Below are positions 1 through 9,039 of a stretch of DNA of 64,000 nucleotides, in pieces. The notes beneath the pieces were generated by a model. That model searched no databases. It saw only the letters and a program-made list of their open reading frames with translations, and was not told the origin of the DNA. Where the stretch lies: positions 124,001-188,000 of the forward strand of contig NZ_JAGMUJ010000040.1 in the NCBI RefSeq assembly GCF_019049255.1, in the 5' to 3' direction. This stretch comes from Streptomyces sp. AC558_RSS880 (GTDB taxonomy: Bacteria; Actinomycetota; Actinomycetes; Streptomycetales; Streptomycetaceae). A program made the position numbers and the translations under genes. The stretch's first letter is position 1, and the number at the start of each line of letters is the position of its first letter.

Positions 1-1461
1 GTAGAGGACTTCCTTGTCGCCGTTGGCGTAGGTGACTTCCAGGAAGCGGTTTTCCTCGGATTCGGCGTACATCTGTTCCACGGCGGTCTGGATCATGCTC
101 TGGACCGTCATGGCCTTGTCGCCGCCGTGCTCGGTGAGGTCGTCGCCGTGCAGCGGGAGGCGTTCGGTGAGGTACTTGCCGAAGATGTCCTGGGCCGCCT
201 CGGCGTCCGGACGCTCGATCTTGATCTTCACGTCCAGCCGGCCGGGCCGCAGGATGGCGGGGTCGATCATGTCCTCGCGGTTGGAGGCGCCGATCACGAC
301 CACGTTCTGCAGGCCTTCCACGCCGTCGATCTCGGCGAGCAGCTGCGGGACGATGGTGTTCTCCACGTCCGAGCTGACGCCGGAGCCGCGGGTGCGGAAG
401 AGGGATTCCATCTCGTCGAAGAAGACGATGACGGGGGTGCCCTCGCTGGCCTTCTCCCGGGCCCGCTGGAAGACCAGGCGGATCTGCCGCTCGGTCTCGC
501 CGACGTACTTGTTCAGCAGCTCGGGGCCCTTGATGTTGAGGAAGAAGCTCTTGCCGGCGGCCTGGCCGGTGACCTCGGCGACCTTCTTGGCCAGCGAGTT
601 GGCGACGGCCTTGGCGATGAGCGTCTTGCCGCATCCGGGGGGCCCGTAGAGCAGCACGCCCTTGGGCGGCCGCAGTTCGTGCTCCTTGAACAGGTCCGGG
701 TAGAGGTACGGCAGCTCGACCGCGTCGCGGATGGCCTCGATCTGGCCGCCGAGGCCGCCGATCTGCTCGTAGCCGATGTCGGGGACTTCCTCGAGGACGA
801 GTTCCTCGACCTCGCTCTTGGGGACGACCTCGTAGACGTATCCGGAGCGGGGCTCCATGAGCAGGGCGTCGCCGGGGCGGATGGTGACGTCCAGCAGCGG
901 CTCGGCGAGCCGTACCACCCGCTCCTCGTCGGTGTGCCCGAGCACCAGGGCCCGCTCGCCGTCCTCGAGGATCTCCTTGAGGGTGACGATGTCGCCGACG
1001 CGCTCGAACTCCATGGCCTCGACCACGTTGAGCGCTTCGTTGAGCATCACTTCCTGGCCGCGCCGGAGCTCGTCGAGCTCCACGCTGGGGCTGACGTTCA
1101 CCCGCAGTTTGCGGCCGCCGGTGAAGATGTCGGCCGTGCCGTCCTCGTTCGCCGTGAGGAAGACCCCGAAGCCGGCCGGGGGCTGTGCGAGCCGGTCGAC
1201 TTCCTCCTTGAGGGCCACGATCTGGTCGCGGGCCTCACGGAGCGTGCCGGCGAGTCGTTCGTTCTGGGCGGACACGCCGGCCAGGTTGGTCTGCAGCTCG
1301 ACGATCCGCTCTTCGAGAATCCTCGTGTGTCGCGGAGAGTCGGCGAGCTTGCGTCGCAGGACGGCGATCTCCTGCTCAAGGTAGGCAATCTGCCCGGCCG
1401 GGTCGTCGGACCCGCGTCCTGGGCGGATGCCGCGGTTCATGTCGTCGTCGTGGGCTGCCAC
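1..1461 (-). CDS. arc: Proteasome-associated AAA+ ATPase ARC/Mpa (3' end outside window)
   Basis: Hexameric AAA+ unfoldase that recognises Pup-tagged proteins through its coiled coil and feeds them to the 20S proteasome in the cytoplasm. The first 487 codons are present. Visible are an N-terminal coiled coil (about residues 20-75), OB-type interdomain folds (about 80-225), Walker A GPPGCGKT and Walker B VIVFFDEME. The C-terminal end, including the proteasome-docking tail, lies beyond position 1. The GTG start at 1461 is chosen because GGAGGAGGTGAG sits just upstream and gives the usual MAAHDDD-type N-terminus; an ATG seven codons later is less likely. It is divergent from the ferredoxin gene. 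Identification is firm. Confidence 0.95.
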   Translation of the reverse strand, partial: MAAHDDDMNRGIRPGRGSDDPAGQIAYLEQEIAVLRRKLADSPRHTRILEERIVELQTNLAGVSAQNERLAGTLREARDQIVALKEEVDRLAQPPAGFGVFLTANEDGTADIFTGGRKLRVNVSPSVELDELRRGQEVMLNEALNVVEAMEFERVGDIVTLKEILEDGERALVLGHTDEERVVRLAEPLLDVTIRPGDALLMEPRSGYVYEVVPKSEVEELVLEEVPDIGYEQIGGLGGQIEAIRDAVELPYLYPDLFKEHELRPPKGVLLYGPPGCGKTLIAKAVANSLAKKVAEVTGQAAGKSFFLNIKGPELLNKYVGETERQIRLVFQRAREKASEGTPVIVFFDEMESLFRTRGSGVSSDVENTIVPQLLAEIDGVEGLQNVVVIGASNREDMIDPAILRPGRLDVKIKIERPDAEAAQDIFGKYLTERLPLHGDDLTEHGGDKAMTVQSMIQTAVEQMYAESEENRFLEVTYANGDKEVLY

Positions 1462-1706
1462 GGTCCTCACCTCCTCCAAGGGGAGCTGGACGCTTCCAGA
1501 CCCTACCTGGGTGGGTGTCGATTGAAACCCCTAGATCACAAAGACGGTCGGGGTGTGTCCGATCTTCACCCTTGCGCTCTCCCTCACGCCAGGGGAATAC
1601 CCACCGAAGACGATCGGAACCCAGGCGAAGGTAGGGTCGAAGTGTTCAACACCCGTCGGAGCTGGCCGGATTCCCGTGCGGCTCGGCGCAGGAAACGGCA
1701 GGAGAG

Positions 1707-2012
1707 ATGAGCGTGCAGCAGGAGGCCGGAGTCGACGGCGAGGCCCTGGAGGTCTGGATCGACCAGGACCTGTGTACCGGCGACGGCATCTGCGCCCAGT
1801 ACGCGCCCGAGGTGTTCGAGCTGGACATCGACGGTCTGGCCTACGTGAAGAGTCCGCAGGACGAGTTGTTGCAGGACAAGGGGGCGGCAACGCCCGTGCC
1901 GCTGCCGCTCCTCACGGACGTGGTCGACTCGGCGAAGGAGTGTCCGGGCGAGTGCATCCACGTCCGTCGGGTTTCGGACAGCGTCGAGGTGTACGGGCCG
2001 GACGCCGAGTGA
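1707..2012 (+). CDS. Small ferredoxin, 3Fe-4S type
   Basis: A 101-aa electron-transfer protein. Cysteines at about residues 23, 29 and 79 form the C-x5-C...C-P pattern of single-cluster 3Fe-4S ferredoxins such as those serving cytochromes P450; an extra Cys at about 83 follows. An insertion of roughly 20 residues separates the two halves. The ATG at 1707 follows GGCAGGAGAG. No P450 or reductase is adjacent, so the partner is unknown; the position beside arc is, from memory, conserved in Streptomyces. Confidence 0.85.
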   Translation: MSVQQEAGVDGEALEVWIDQDLCTGDGICAQYAPEVFELDIDGLAYVKSPQDELLQDKGAATPVPLPLLTDVVDSAKECPGECIHVRRVSDSVEVYGPDAE

Positions 2013-2103
2013 TCGATTTGACACGACGCGTCACGACTGTCTGATTTCTCACACTCCGGGGCGTGCGTCCCGGGGCGCGCCCCGCGGCACGCCCGCGCAC
2101 GGG

Positions 2104-2682
2104 TCACACACTCCTGGCGCCGGACGGGGCGGACCGCACGAACGTGCCGTTCTCCCACCGCCACTTCACGTTCTCGCGCACGTCGGGGCAGCAACTGGGC
2201 ACGTCGGCGGAGGAGTAGCCGAAGAGTCCGGCGGTGACCTCGCCGTCACGCACGGCGAAGTCGCCGACGTTGGTGCGGTCCTCGGGGTCGACGAGGGTGG
2301 CGACCACGCGCGGTTCGGTGCTGCCCGCGGCCCGGGTGAGGACGTACACGCCGTCGGGCGGGGTACCCATCGGGGTTTCGCAGTGGACCACGGCCACGGT
2401 CTCCGGGCGGCCGTCGCCGTCAAGGTCGCCGGACGCCTTCTTCTTCACCACGAGCCCCACCCGGCCGCAGTCGAGGGGGAGCTCGGCGGCCGCGGGATCG
2501 GGCGGGGCGGTGTGCGCCGGGGCGCTCTTCGTCTGCGGTCCGGGCGTCGGGACCGCGGTGGCGGCGTCGGGACCCACGACCGAGGAGAGGGCCACGACAC
2601 CGGCGACGGCCGTGGCGGTGGCGACCCAGTGGATGGGCCGGGTGTGCGTGTGGGCGAGCTCCGGGACGGCGGAAGGCTGCAC
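2104..2682 (-). CDS. Secreted or membrane-anchored protein of unknown function
   Basis: A 192-aa protein starting at GTG 2682, preceded by AGGAG nine bases upstream; a longer in-frame reading upstream lacks a ribosome site. A hydrophobic segment at about residues 17-40 looks like an uncleaved or late-cleaved signal. It is followed by a Pro/Ala-rich linker and a domain with GDLDGDGRPE, an aspartate-rich calcium-loop-like motif as in FG-GAP repeats. Three or four cysteines could form disulfides outside the cell. Function is not recognised. Confidence 0.65.
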   Translation of the reverse strand: MQPSAVPELAHTHTRPIHWVATATAVAGVVALSSVVGPDAATAVPTPGPQTKSAPAHTAPPDPAAAELPLDCGRVGLVVKKKASGDLDGDGRPETVAVVHCETPMGTPPDGVYVLTRAAGSTEPRVVATLVDPEDRTNVGDFAVRDGEVTAGLFGYSSADVPSCCPDVRENVKWRWENGTFVRSAPSGARSV

Positions 2683-2841
2683 TAGGAGTGTCTCCTGTGA
2701 GGGCTGTGCCGGTGGGGGTGGCCAGCATCGTGCCACACGTCACAGTGGGGAGGGAACGGCGGGGTGTGCGGTTCCGGTGCGGGGGAACGGGGAAGGGTTC
2801 CGCTCTCCGTGCCGTCGGTCGGGTCGTCGGGTCAACGTGAA

Positions 2842-2891
2842 GGCGCCGTGGTGCAGTTCCCGGCCGTTGCCGGGAACTGCACCACGGCGCC
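2842..2891 (-). terminator. Perfect 23-bp inverted repeat downstream of trmI
   Basis: The arms 2842-2864 and 2869-2891 are exactly complementary around a CGTT loop. The hairpin lies just after the stop of the tRNA methyltransferase gene and upstream of the secreted-protein gene, so it most likely ends trmI transcripts. There is no clear U-run, as is usual for Streptomyces hairpins. Confidence 0.75.
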
Positions 2892-2918
2892 CGTCCGTTG
2901 TGGGGGTGGCGGTCCGCG

Positions 2919-3821
2919 TCAGCGGGCGGCGCCTCCGTCGGCGTTGGGGCCGGCGTAGTCCTCGCCGTAGGCGCCCTTGGCGGGGCGGCGGCGGCGCATG
3001 GGCGGCTCGACACCGTCGGCGAGGCGGCGGGCGGTGAGGAGGAAGCCGGTGTGGCCGATCATCCGGTGGTCCGGGCGGACGGCCAGGCCCTCGATGTGCC
3101 AGTTGCGGATCATCGTCTCCCAGGAGGTCGGCTCGTTGAAGCAGCCGATCTCGCGGATGGACTCGACGGTCCGGGCGAGCTGGGTGGTGGTGGCCACGTA
3201 GCAGCACAGGATGCCGCCGGGGACGAGCGCCTTGGAGACGGCCTCCAGGCACTCCCAGGGGGCGAGCATGTCGAGGATGACGCGGTCGACGTCGGTGTCG
3301 GACAGGTTGTCCTGGAGGTCGCCGACGGTGAGCTGCCAGGCGGGGTGCGGGCCGCCGAAGTAGCGCTCGACGTTCTGCCGGGCGATGTCGGCGAAGTCCT
3401 CGCGGCGCTCGTAGGAGTGCAGCATGCCCTGGTCGCCGATGGCGCGCAGCAGGAAGCTGCTGAGCGAGCCGGAGCCGACGCCGGCCTCGACGACGCGCGC
3501 GCCGGGGAAGATGTCGGCGAAGGCGAGGATCTGCCCCGCGTCCTTGGGGTAGACGACGGCTGCCCCGCGGGGCATGGACAGGACGTAGTCGGGGAGCAGG
3601 GGGCGCAGCGCGAGGTAGGCGACGTTCCCGGTGGTGCGGACAACGCTGCCCTCGGGAGCGCCGATCAGTTCGTCGTGGGGGAAGGAACCCTTGTGGGTGT
3701 GGAAGTTCTTCCCGGCCTCGAGCGTGAACGTGTAGTGGCGGCCCTTGGGGTCGGTCAGCTGAACCTGGTCCCCGACCTTGAAGGGCCCGCGCCTGCGGGC
3801 GGCACCGGTCGGTTCGGACAT
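2919..3821 (-). CDS. trmI: tRNA (adenine-58-N1)-methyltransferase TrmI
   Basis: A 300-aa SAM-dependent enzyme that makes m1A58 in the tRNA T-loop. The N-terminal small beta domain (about 14-75) is followed by a Rossmann methyltransferase fold with the SAM motif EAGVGSGS at residues 112-119 and the catalytic-region motif DMLAPWE typical of TrmI. Length matches the actinobacterial family, where the enzyme is tetrameric. A charged, Arg-rich tail follows residue 270. Its position near the proteasome genes is common in actinomycetes. Confidence 0.93.
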   Translation of the reverse strand: MSEPTGAARRRGPFKVGDQVQLTDPKGRHYTFTLEAGKNFHTHKGSFPHDELIGAPEGSVVRTTGNVAYLALRPLLPDYVLSMPRGAAVVYPKDAGQILAFADIFPGARVVEAGVGSGSLSSFLLRAIGDQGMLHSYERREDFADIARQNVERYFGGPHPAWQLTVGDLQDNLSDTDVDRVILDMLAPWECLEAVSKALVPGGILCCYVATTTQLARTVESIREIGCFNEPTSWETMIRNWHIEGLAVRPDHRMIGHTGFLLTARRLADGVEPPMRRRRPAKGAYGEDYAGPNADGGAAR

Positions 3822-3880
3822 GTGAACAGCCTACCCGTCCCGGGAGGGGGCGCCGACCACGGCCGGTGCGGGCGGGAGGT

Positions 3881-5386
3881 TCAGCTGGGCCGCGCCATCG
3901 CCTTCACGAAGGCGCGCTCGACGTCGGCCGCGGACAGGACGCCGTAGATCTCGCCAGTGTCCTCGACCACCAGGTACTCGGTGGCCGGGGTGGCGCGCAG
4001 GGCGTCCAGGAGGTCCTCTCCGGCGAGCTCGGCGGAGACGTGCATGCCGTCGGTGAGGTCCTGGGCGAGTCCGCCGACGGGTACCCAGGGGCGGCGGTGT
4101 TCGGGTACGCCGACGATGGCGGCCTCGCGGACCAGGGAGAGGGGGGCGCCGTCGGGGTCGACGACGACCAGGGCGCGGGCGCCGGCGGCGTTGGCCCGGC
4201 GCAGGGCCTCGGAGAGGGGGGTGTCGGTCTCGACGGGCACCGCGCGGCGGGTGAGGGTGCGGGCGCGCAGCTCGGGGAGGTGTTCGCGCAGCCGGGCCAT
4301 GCGCAGGCTGTTGCCGGCGCCGGTCCAGATGATCGCGGCGAGGATGGCGGCGAGCAGGGCGTCCAGGACGGTGTCCATGCCCACGTTGTCCACGGCGTCG
4401 GAGCCGAGGGCGCCGGACTGGGTGAGCAGCGGGAGGCCGATCAGGACGGCGACGGCGAGGGCTCGGCCGACCCAGGCGGCGGCGATGGTGCCGGTCATGG
4501 GTTTGCCGCTGATCGCCCAGACGACGGCGCGGAGCATGCGGCCGCCGTCCAGGGGGAGGCCGGGCAGGAGGTTGAAGACGGCCACGATGAGGTTGGAGAT
4601 CATCAGGCCGGCCAGCAGGACGCCGGGGACGCTGCTGGGGTCGACGGCCAGCAGCGCGAGGTAGAAGAGGCCGGAGAGGACGAGGGAGAGCAGGGGGCCG
4701 ACGAAGGCCAGCACGAACTCGCGTCCGGGGGTCTCGGCCTCCTTCTCGATCTCGGAGACGCCGCCGAAGAACTGGAGCTGGATGCGGCGCACCGGGAGTT
4801 TGAAGCGGAGCGCGGCGAGGGTGTGGGCGAGCTCGTGGACCAGTACGGAGGCGTAGAAGGCGACCGCGAAGAACAGGGAGACGAGGTAGCTGGCGGCGCC
4901 GAGCTCGGGCAGCACGCGGTCGATCTGTCCGCCGAACACCCAGGTGATGAGGATGGCGACGAGGAACCAGCTGGGCGCCACGTACACGGGCACGCCGAAC
5001 GGGCGCCCCATCAGCAGCCCGCCCCGCTGCTTCTCCTGCGGCCGCTGCGGGGGCGTCTGCCCCGCACCGGAGTGCGCGAGCGGGCGTCCCTCGCCGGTGC
5101 CGTCGGCCCGCGGGGTGCTCCGCTCGTCACCGGGCCCGCCCGCGGAGGCGGGAGGCTCGCCGGGTCCGGAGTCCGGAGTCCGGGGAGCCGGCCGGGGGGA
5201 GGCTGGGGGGTGCCCCGGACCGGTGGCCGGGGGCCGCGGGTGTGCGGGGGCGCCGTCGGACCGGCCGGCGGCGGGCTCGTCCGCGGGGTGGCCGGGCTCA
5301 GGGGTGGCCGAGGGCTGAGGGCCCGTGTGGTCGGGCGACTCGTCGTTGCCGGGTCGCGGCTGTCCGCGCCCGCCGCTTACGTCCAC
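3881..5386 (-). CDS. Site-2 (M50) intramembrane metalloprotease with CBS-like tail
   Basis: A 501-aa Rip3-like intramembrane zinc protease, probably cleaving membrane-bound regulators. The zinc motif HELAH is at about residue 185 and the third-ligand motif NLLPGLPLDGG at about 275, both among several hydrophobic segments. The C-terminal 120 residues look like a CBS-pair domain, which in relatives binds nucleotides. The first ~115 residues are a Pro/Gly-rich hydrophilic leader. The GTG at 5386 is chosen because GAGGGGA lies 6-7 bases upstream; the longer in-frame extension is Arg/Pro-rich and implausible. It is divergent from the RecB-like nuclease. Confidence 0.88.
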   Translation of the reverse strand: MDVSGGRGQPRPGNDESPDHTGPQPSATPEPGHPADEPAAGRSDGAPAHPRPPATGPGHPPASPRPAPRTPDSGPGEPPASAGGPGDERSTPRADGTGEGRPLAHSGAGQTPPQRPQEKQRGGLLMGRPFGVPVYVAPSWFLVAILITWVFGGQIDRVLPELGAASYLVSLFFAVAFYASVLVHELAHTLAALRFKLPVRRIQLQFFGGVSEIEKEAETPGREFVLAFVGPLLSLVLSGLFYLALLAVDPSSVPGVLLAGLMISNLIVAVFNLLPGLPLDGGRMLRAVVWAISGKPMTGTIAAAWVGRALAVAVLIGLPLLTQSGALGSDAVDNVGMDTVLDALLAAILAAIIWTGAGNSLRMARLREHLPELRARTLTRRAVPVETDTPLSEALRRANAAGARALVVVDPDGAPLSLVREAAIVGVPEHRRPWVPVGGLAQDLTDGMHVSAELAGEDLLDALRATPATEYLVVEDTGEIYGVLSAADVERAFVKAMARPS

Positions 5387-5710
5387 CGGTGTCCCCTCGT
5401 TCGCTGCGTCTCCCGCGCCTGCCGGACGGGAGGGTCTCGTGTCGATGGTATGCGGCCTGCGCCGCGCGTTCCGCCCCGGCACCCTGTCTCTTCCCCTCCT
5501 TCCCCCTTCCCCTTCCTTCCCCACCGTCACGCGCGGCGCCTGCGGCCGACGGGCGGTCCGGGGCCGCGTCGGAGGCGTCCGTCCTCGGACCGGCGCGCGA
5601 TCGGCCCGCTGGAGGGGCGCGGGAGCACCGGCCACCGCGGACGGCCGCCCCGCCCCTTCCGCTCCGTCGGCGCGCACGCTCTGTCAGTGGCGGGCCGTAA
5701 GGTCTGTGGC
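5387..5710. other. Divergent intergenic region with a 36-base pyrimidine run
   Basis: A 324-bp spacer between the protease and nuclease starts. It must hold both promoters, but none is convincing by eye. Bases 5487-5522 are only C or T on the + strand, forming a homopurine/homopyrimidine tract. I see no small gene. Confidence 0.5.
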
Positions 5711-6637
5711 ATGGAGACGAGCACCGAGGGCGAGGAGCGGACCGGCGGCAGCCCGGTCACCATGGGCGTACGAGCGGACACGGCCGCCATACCGCCCGCC
5801 TCGTTGTCCCCTTCCCGTGCGAGTGACTTCATGCAGTGCCCGCTGCTGTACCGGTTCCGGGTCATCGACCGGCTGCCGGAGAAGCCGAGCGAGGCGGCGA
5901 CCAGGGGCACGCTGGTGCACGCGGTGCTGGAGCGCCTCTTCGACGACCCGGCCGCCGACCGCACCGCGCCCCGGGCGAAGTCGCTGGTCCCGGGTCAGTG
6001 GGACCGGCTGCGCGAGACCCGGCCGGAGGTCATGGAGCTGTTCGCCGACGATCCGGAGGGCGAGCGGCTGGCGCGCTGGCTGGCGGAGGCGGAGAGGCTG
6101 GTCGAGCGGTGGTTCTCGCTGGAGGATCCGAGCCGGCTGGAGCCCGCCGAGCGGGAGCTGTTCGTCGAGGCGGAGCTGGACTCCGGGCTGAGACTGCGCG
6201 GCATCATCGACCGGGTGGACGTCGCGCCCACCGGCGAGGTGCGGATCGTCGACTACAAGACGGGCAAGGCGCCCCGACCGGAGTACGCCGAGGGCGCGCT
6301 CTTCCAGATGAAGTTCTACGCCCTGGTGGTGTGGCGGCTGAAGAAGGTGATCCCGCGCCGGCTCCAGCTGGTGTACCTCGGCAGTGGTGACGTGCTGACC
6401 TACGACCCCGTGCTCGCGGACCTGGAGCGGGTGGAGCGCAAGCTGCTCGCGCTGTGGGACGCGATCCGGCTGGCGACCGAGACGGGTGTCTGGCGTCCGC
6501 GTCCCACGAAGCTGTGCGGCTGGTGCGACCACCAGGCGCACTGCCCGGAGTTCGGCGGCACTCCCCCGCCGTACCCCCTCCCGGTGAGGGCGCCCGAGTC
6601 CGGCGGGGCCCAACAGGGCAGAATGGGGCCGGACTAG
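5711..6637 (+). CDS. RecB-family PD-(D/E)XK nuclease with Fe-S cysteines
   Basis: A 308-aa protein of the stand-alone RecB/AddB-nuclease type. The catalytic core shows RIVDYKTGKA at about residue 180, with GIIDRVD before it supplying the acidic metal ligand. One Cys near residue 42 (FMQCPLLY) plus three in LCGWCDHQAHC at about 270-278 match the 4Fe-4S staple of AddB/Cas4-like nucleases. It probably cuts single-stranded DNA in repair. The start is uncertain: ATG 5711 has only a weak ribosome site and ATG 5762 is possible. The stop is 15 bases before the response regulator start, so they may be co-transcribed. Confidence 0.85.
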   Translation: METSTEGEERTGGSPVTMGVRADTAAIPPASLSPSRASDFMQCPLLYRFRVIDRLPEKPSEAATRGTLVHAVLERLFDDPAADRTAPRAKSLVPGQWDRLRETRPEVMELFADDPEGERLARWLAEAERLVERWFSLEDPSRLEPAERELFVEAELDSGLRLRGIIDRVDVAPTGEVRIVDYKTGKAPRPEYAEGALFQMKFYALVVWRLKKVIPRRLQLVYLGSGDVLTYDPVLADLERVERKLLALWDAIRLATETGVWRPRPTKLCGWCDHQAHCPEFGGTPPPYPLPVRAPESGGAQQGRMGPD

Positions 6638-6651
6638 CGAAGGAGACTCAG

Positions 6652-7323
6652 GTGGCCATCCGCGTCCTACTGGTCGACGACCAGCCGCTGCTGCGTACCG
6701 GGTTCCGGATGATTCTGGAGGCCGAGCAGGACCTCGCGGTCGTCGGCGAGGCCGGAGACGGCCTCCAGGCCCTGGACCAGGTGCGGGCGCTGCAGCCCGA
6801 TGTGGTGCTGATGGACATCCGCATGCCGCGGATGGACGGGGTGGAGGCGACCCGGCAGATCACCGGACCCGAGCGGGACGGGCCGGCGAAGGTACTGGTG
6901 CTGACGACGTTCGATCTCGACGAATACGTGGTGGAGGCACTGAAGGCGGGGGCCAGCGGCTTCCTGCTGAAGGACGCCCCGGCCAACGAGCTGGTGCAGG
7001 CAATCCGTGTGGTGGCCGCCGGGGAGGCGATGCTCGCGCCGAGCATCACGCGCCGGCTGCTGGACAAGTACGCCACGCATCTGCCGTCCGGTGACGAGCC
7101 GGTGCCGGACACGCTGCACACACTGACCGAGCGTGAGGTCGAGGTGCTGAAGCTGGTGGCGCGCGGGCTGTCCAACGCGGAGATCGCCGCCGACCTGTTC
7201 GTCAGCGAGACCACCGTCAAGACGCACGTGGGTCATGTCCTGACCAAGCTGGGGCTGCGCGACCGGGTGCAGGCGGCGGTGTACGCCTATGAGAGCGGGC
7301 TGGTGCGCCCCGGCGCGCAGTAG
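6652..7323 (+). CDS. NarL/LuxR-family response regulator (orphan)
   Basis: A 223-aa two-component regulator. The receiver domain (1-120) has the DD pair in VDDQP, the phospho-acceptor Asp at about 54 in LMDIRMP, and the switch Thr and Lys. The LuxR-type helix-turn-helix spans about 158-213 with LTEREVEVLKLVARGLSN. The GTG at 6652 follows AAGGAGA. No histidine kinase is adjacent, so the kinase partner cannot be named. A strong hairpin follows the stop. Confidence 0.92.
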   Translation: MAIRVLLVDDQPLLRTGFRMILEAEQDLAVVGEAGDGLQALDQVRALQPDVVLMDIRMPRMDGVEATRQITGPERDGPAKVLVLTTFDLDEYVVEALKAGASGFLLKDAPANELVQAIRVVAAGEAMLAPSITRRLLDKYATHLPSGDEPVPDTLHTLTEREVEVLKLVARGLSNAEIAADLFVSETTVKTHVGHVLTKLGLRDRVQAAVYAYESGLVRPGAQ

Positions 7324-7335
7324 CGCGACGGTCGT

Positions 7336-7383
7336 GGTACGACGAGGGCGCCCTCCCCGTCGGGAGGGCGCCCTCGTCGTACC
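7336..7383. terminator. Bidirectional hairpin between convergent genes
   Basis: The arms 7336-7357 and 7362-7383 are 22-bp perfect complements with a CGTC loop. They lie between the response regulator (+) and a solute-binding protein (-), so the hairpin can end both transcripts. Confidence 0.85.
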
Positions 7384-7392
7384 GGTGCGGCG

Positions 7393-8976
7393 TCAGCTCT
7401 TGTTCAGCTCCCAGAACCGGAACACGGTCGAGGCGTCGAGGCAGTACTCCAGGCCGTACACGCCGTCCCGGACGACCGCGTACTGCTTGGCCTGCCAGAG
7501 CGGGAGGACGGGGATGTCCTCGGCGACGATGTCCTGGATCCGGCCGAACTCCTTGTCGGTGGCGGAGCGGTCGCTCTGGGCGGCCGTGCGCGGGAGGAGC
7601 GACTCGGTGATCGTGCCGGCGTCGTAGTTGTTGTCCAGCACGTTGCCCTCGCCGAAGAAGGGGCCGGTGAAGTTGTCGGCGTCCGGGTAGTCGGGCACCC
7701 AGCCCTTGACGTAGACGCCGTACTCGCCGGCCGCGATGTCCTTCTCGTACTGGGCGAAGGGGACCGACTCGACGTCGGCGTCGAAGAGTCCGCTGGCGTT
7801 GAGCTGTCCGGCGATCGCCTTCAGTTCCTGGTCGGTGGCCGGGCCGTAGCGGGACGGGGTGGACCACAGGGTCAGCTCCACCTTGCCGGTGATGCCCTCC
7901 TCCTCCAGTGCCGCGGCGGCCTTGGCCTTGGAGGGGCGGGCGCCGTAGGTGTCGAAGAAGGCGGTGTTGTGGCCGGCGATGCCGGCCGGGACGATCGAGT
8001 ACAGCGGGCTGGCCGTGCCCTGGTGGACGTCCCGGACGAGGGCGTCACGGTCGATCAGATGGGCGAAGGCCCGGCGCACGCCGAGCCTTCCGGCGACCGG
8101 GTCGTCCATGTTGAAGACCAGGTGCTGGACCTCGGCGCTGCTGCCCTCGACGACCTCGGTGCCGCCGGTTCCGTCGTCGGCCCGCTCGATGTCGTTGATG
8201 GCCTCGGCGGTGAGGCCGCGGTAGGCGACGTCGACCTCGGCGTTCTGTACGGCCTTCTTCAGGGCGTTCTGGTCGCCGTGGAAGAACTCCAGGGTCACGC
8301 CGGAGTTCTTGGTCTCGGCGGTGCCCTGGTAGTGCTCGTTGACGGAGAAGACGGCACGGTCGTTGGTGAACGAGTCCAGCCGGTACGGGCCGGAGCCGAC
8401 CGCCTCCCCGTCCTCGCGCAGTCCGTCAGCGTCGTACTCGCGGTGGTCGACGATGGCACCGGCGCCGGACGCGATCTTGCTGGGGAAGGTGGCGTCGGGT
8501 GTGTTGAGCTCGAAGACGACCGTCTTCTTGTCGGGGGTGCCGACCTCTTCCAGCGTGGGGAACATGACCGCGGGCCCCTCGGGGTCGTTGATCCTCAGCA
8601 TGCGGTCGAAGGAGAACTTCACGTCCTTCGAGGTGAGGGGGTCACCGTTGCTGAACTTCAGTCCGTCCCGCAGGGTGCAGCTGTAGACGGTGGTGCCGGC
8701 GTCCGCGAAGCCGCAGCTCTCGGCGGCGTCCGGCTGCGGCTCGGTGGCTCCCTGGGGGAAGCTGAGCAGCGACTGGAAGACGTTGTTGAACAACAGCCAG
8801 GAGCCGGGGTCGTAGCCGGAGGCGGGGTCGGTGGACAGGACGTCGTCGGACATCCCCACCACGACGTCGGAGCTGCGGGCCCCGGTGTCGCCGCTCTCGG
8901 TGCCACAGCCGGTCAACAGGCCGGAGGCCAGCCCCGCCACGAGGGGCAGGACTGGCCACGGGTTACGCAAATTCAC
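7393..8976 (-). CDS. Family-5 (peptide/nickel-type) solute-binding lipoprotein
   Basis: A 527-aa extracellular lipoprotein of the oligopeptide-binding SBP_bac_5 family. The N-terminus has a hydrophobic signal and lipobox LLTGC with the lipidated Cys at about 24. Family features include YSCTLRDGLKFSNGD, which is shared with the next gene, and KGWVPDYPDADNF. It probably captures peptides for an ABC importer, but no permease or ATPase is nearby. It is paralogous to the gene upstream at 9040-10647 and may be co-transcribed with it (63-bp gap). Confidence 0.9.
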   Translation of the reverse strand: MNLRNPWPVLPLVAGLASGLLTGCGTESGDTGARSSDVVVGMSDDVLSTDPASGYDPGSWLLFNNVFQSLLSFPQGATEPQPDAAESCGFADAGTTVYSCTLRDGLKFSNGDPLTSKDVKFSFDRMLRINDPEGPAVMFPTLEEVGTPDKKTVVFELNTPDATFPSKIASGAGAIVDHREYDADGLREDGEAVGSGPYRLDSFTNDRAVFSVNEHYQGTAETKNSGVTLEFFHGDQNALKKAVQNAEVDVAYRGLTAEAINDIERADDGTGGTEVVEGSSAEVQHLVFNMDDPVAGRLGVRRAFAHLIDRDALVRDVHQGTASPLYSIVPAGIAGHNTAFFDTYGARPSKAKAAAALEEEGITGKVELTLWSTPSRYGPATDQELKAIAGQLNASGLFDADVESVPFAQYEKDIAAGEYGVYVKGWVPDYPDADNFTGPFFGEGNVLDNNYDAGTITESLLPRTAAQSDRSATDKEFGRIQDIVAEDIPVLPLWQAKQYAVVRDGVYGLEYCLDASTVFRFWELNKS

Positions 8977-9039
8977 GTGCTATGCCTTGTCATTCTTACT
9001 GCCCGGACCGCGCCACCGGTCCGGGTTCGTGCGGTTTCG

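Noticed and set aside
3866..5710. Upstream extension of the RecB-like nuclease frame
   Set aside because: It is antisense to the site-2 protease and repetitive in Gly/Glu/Asp, typical of a shadow frame.
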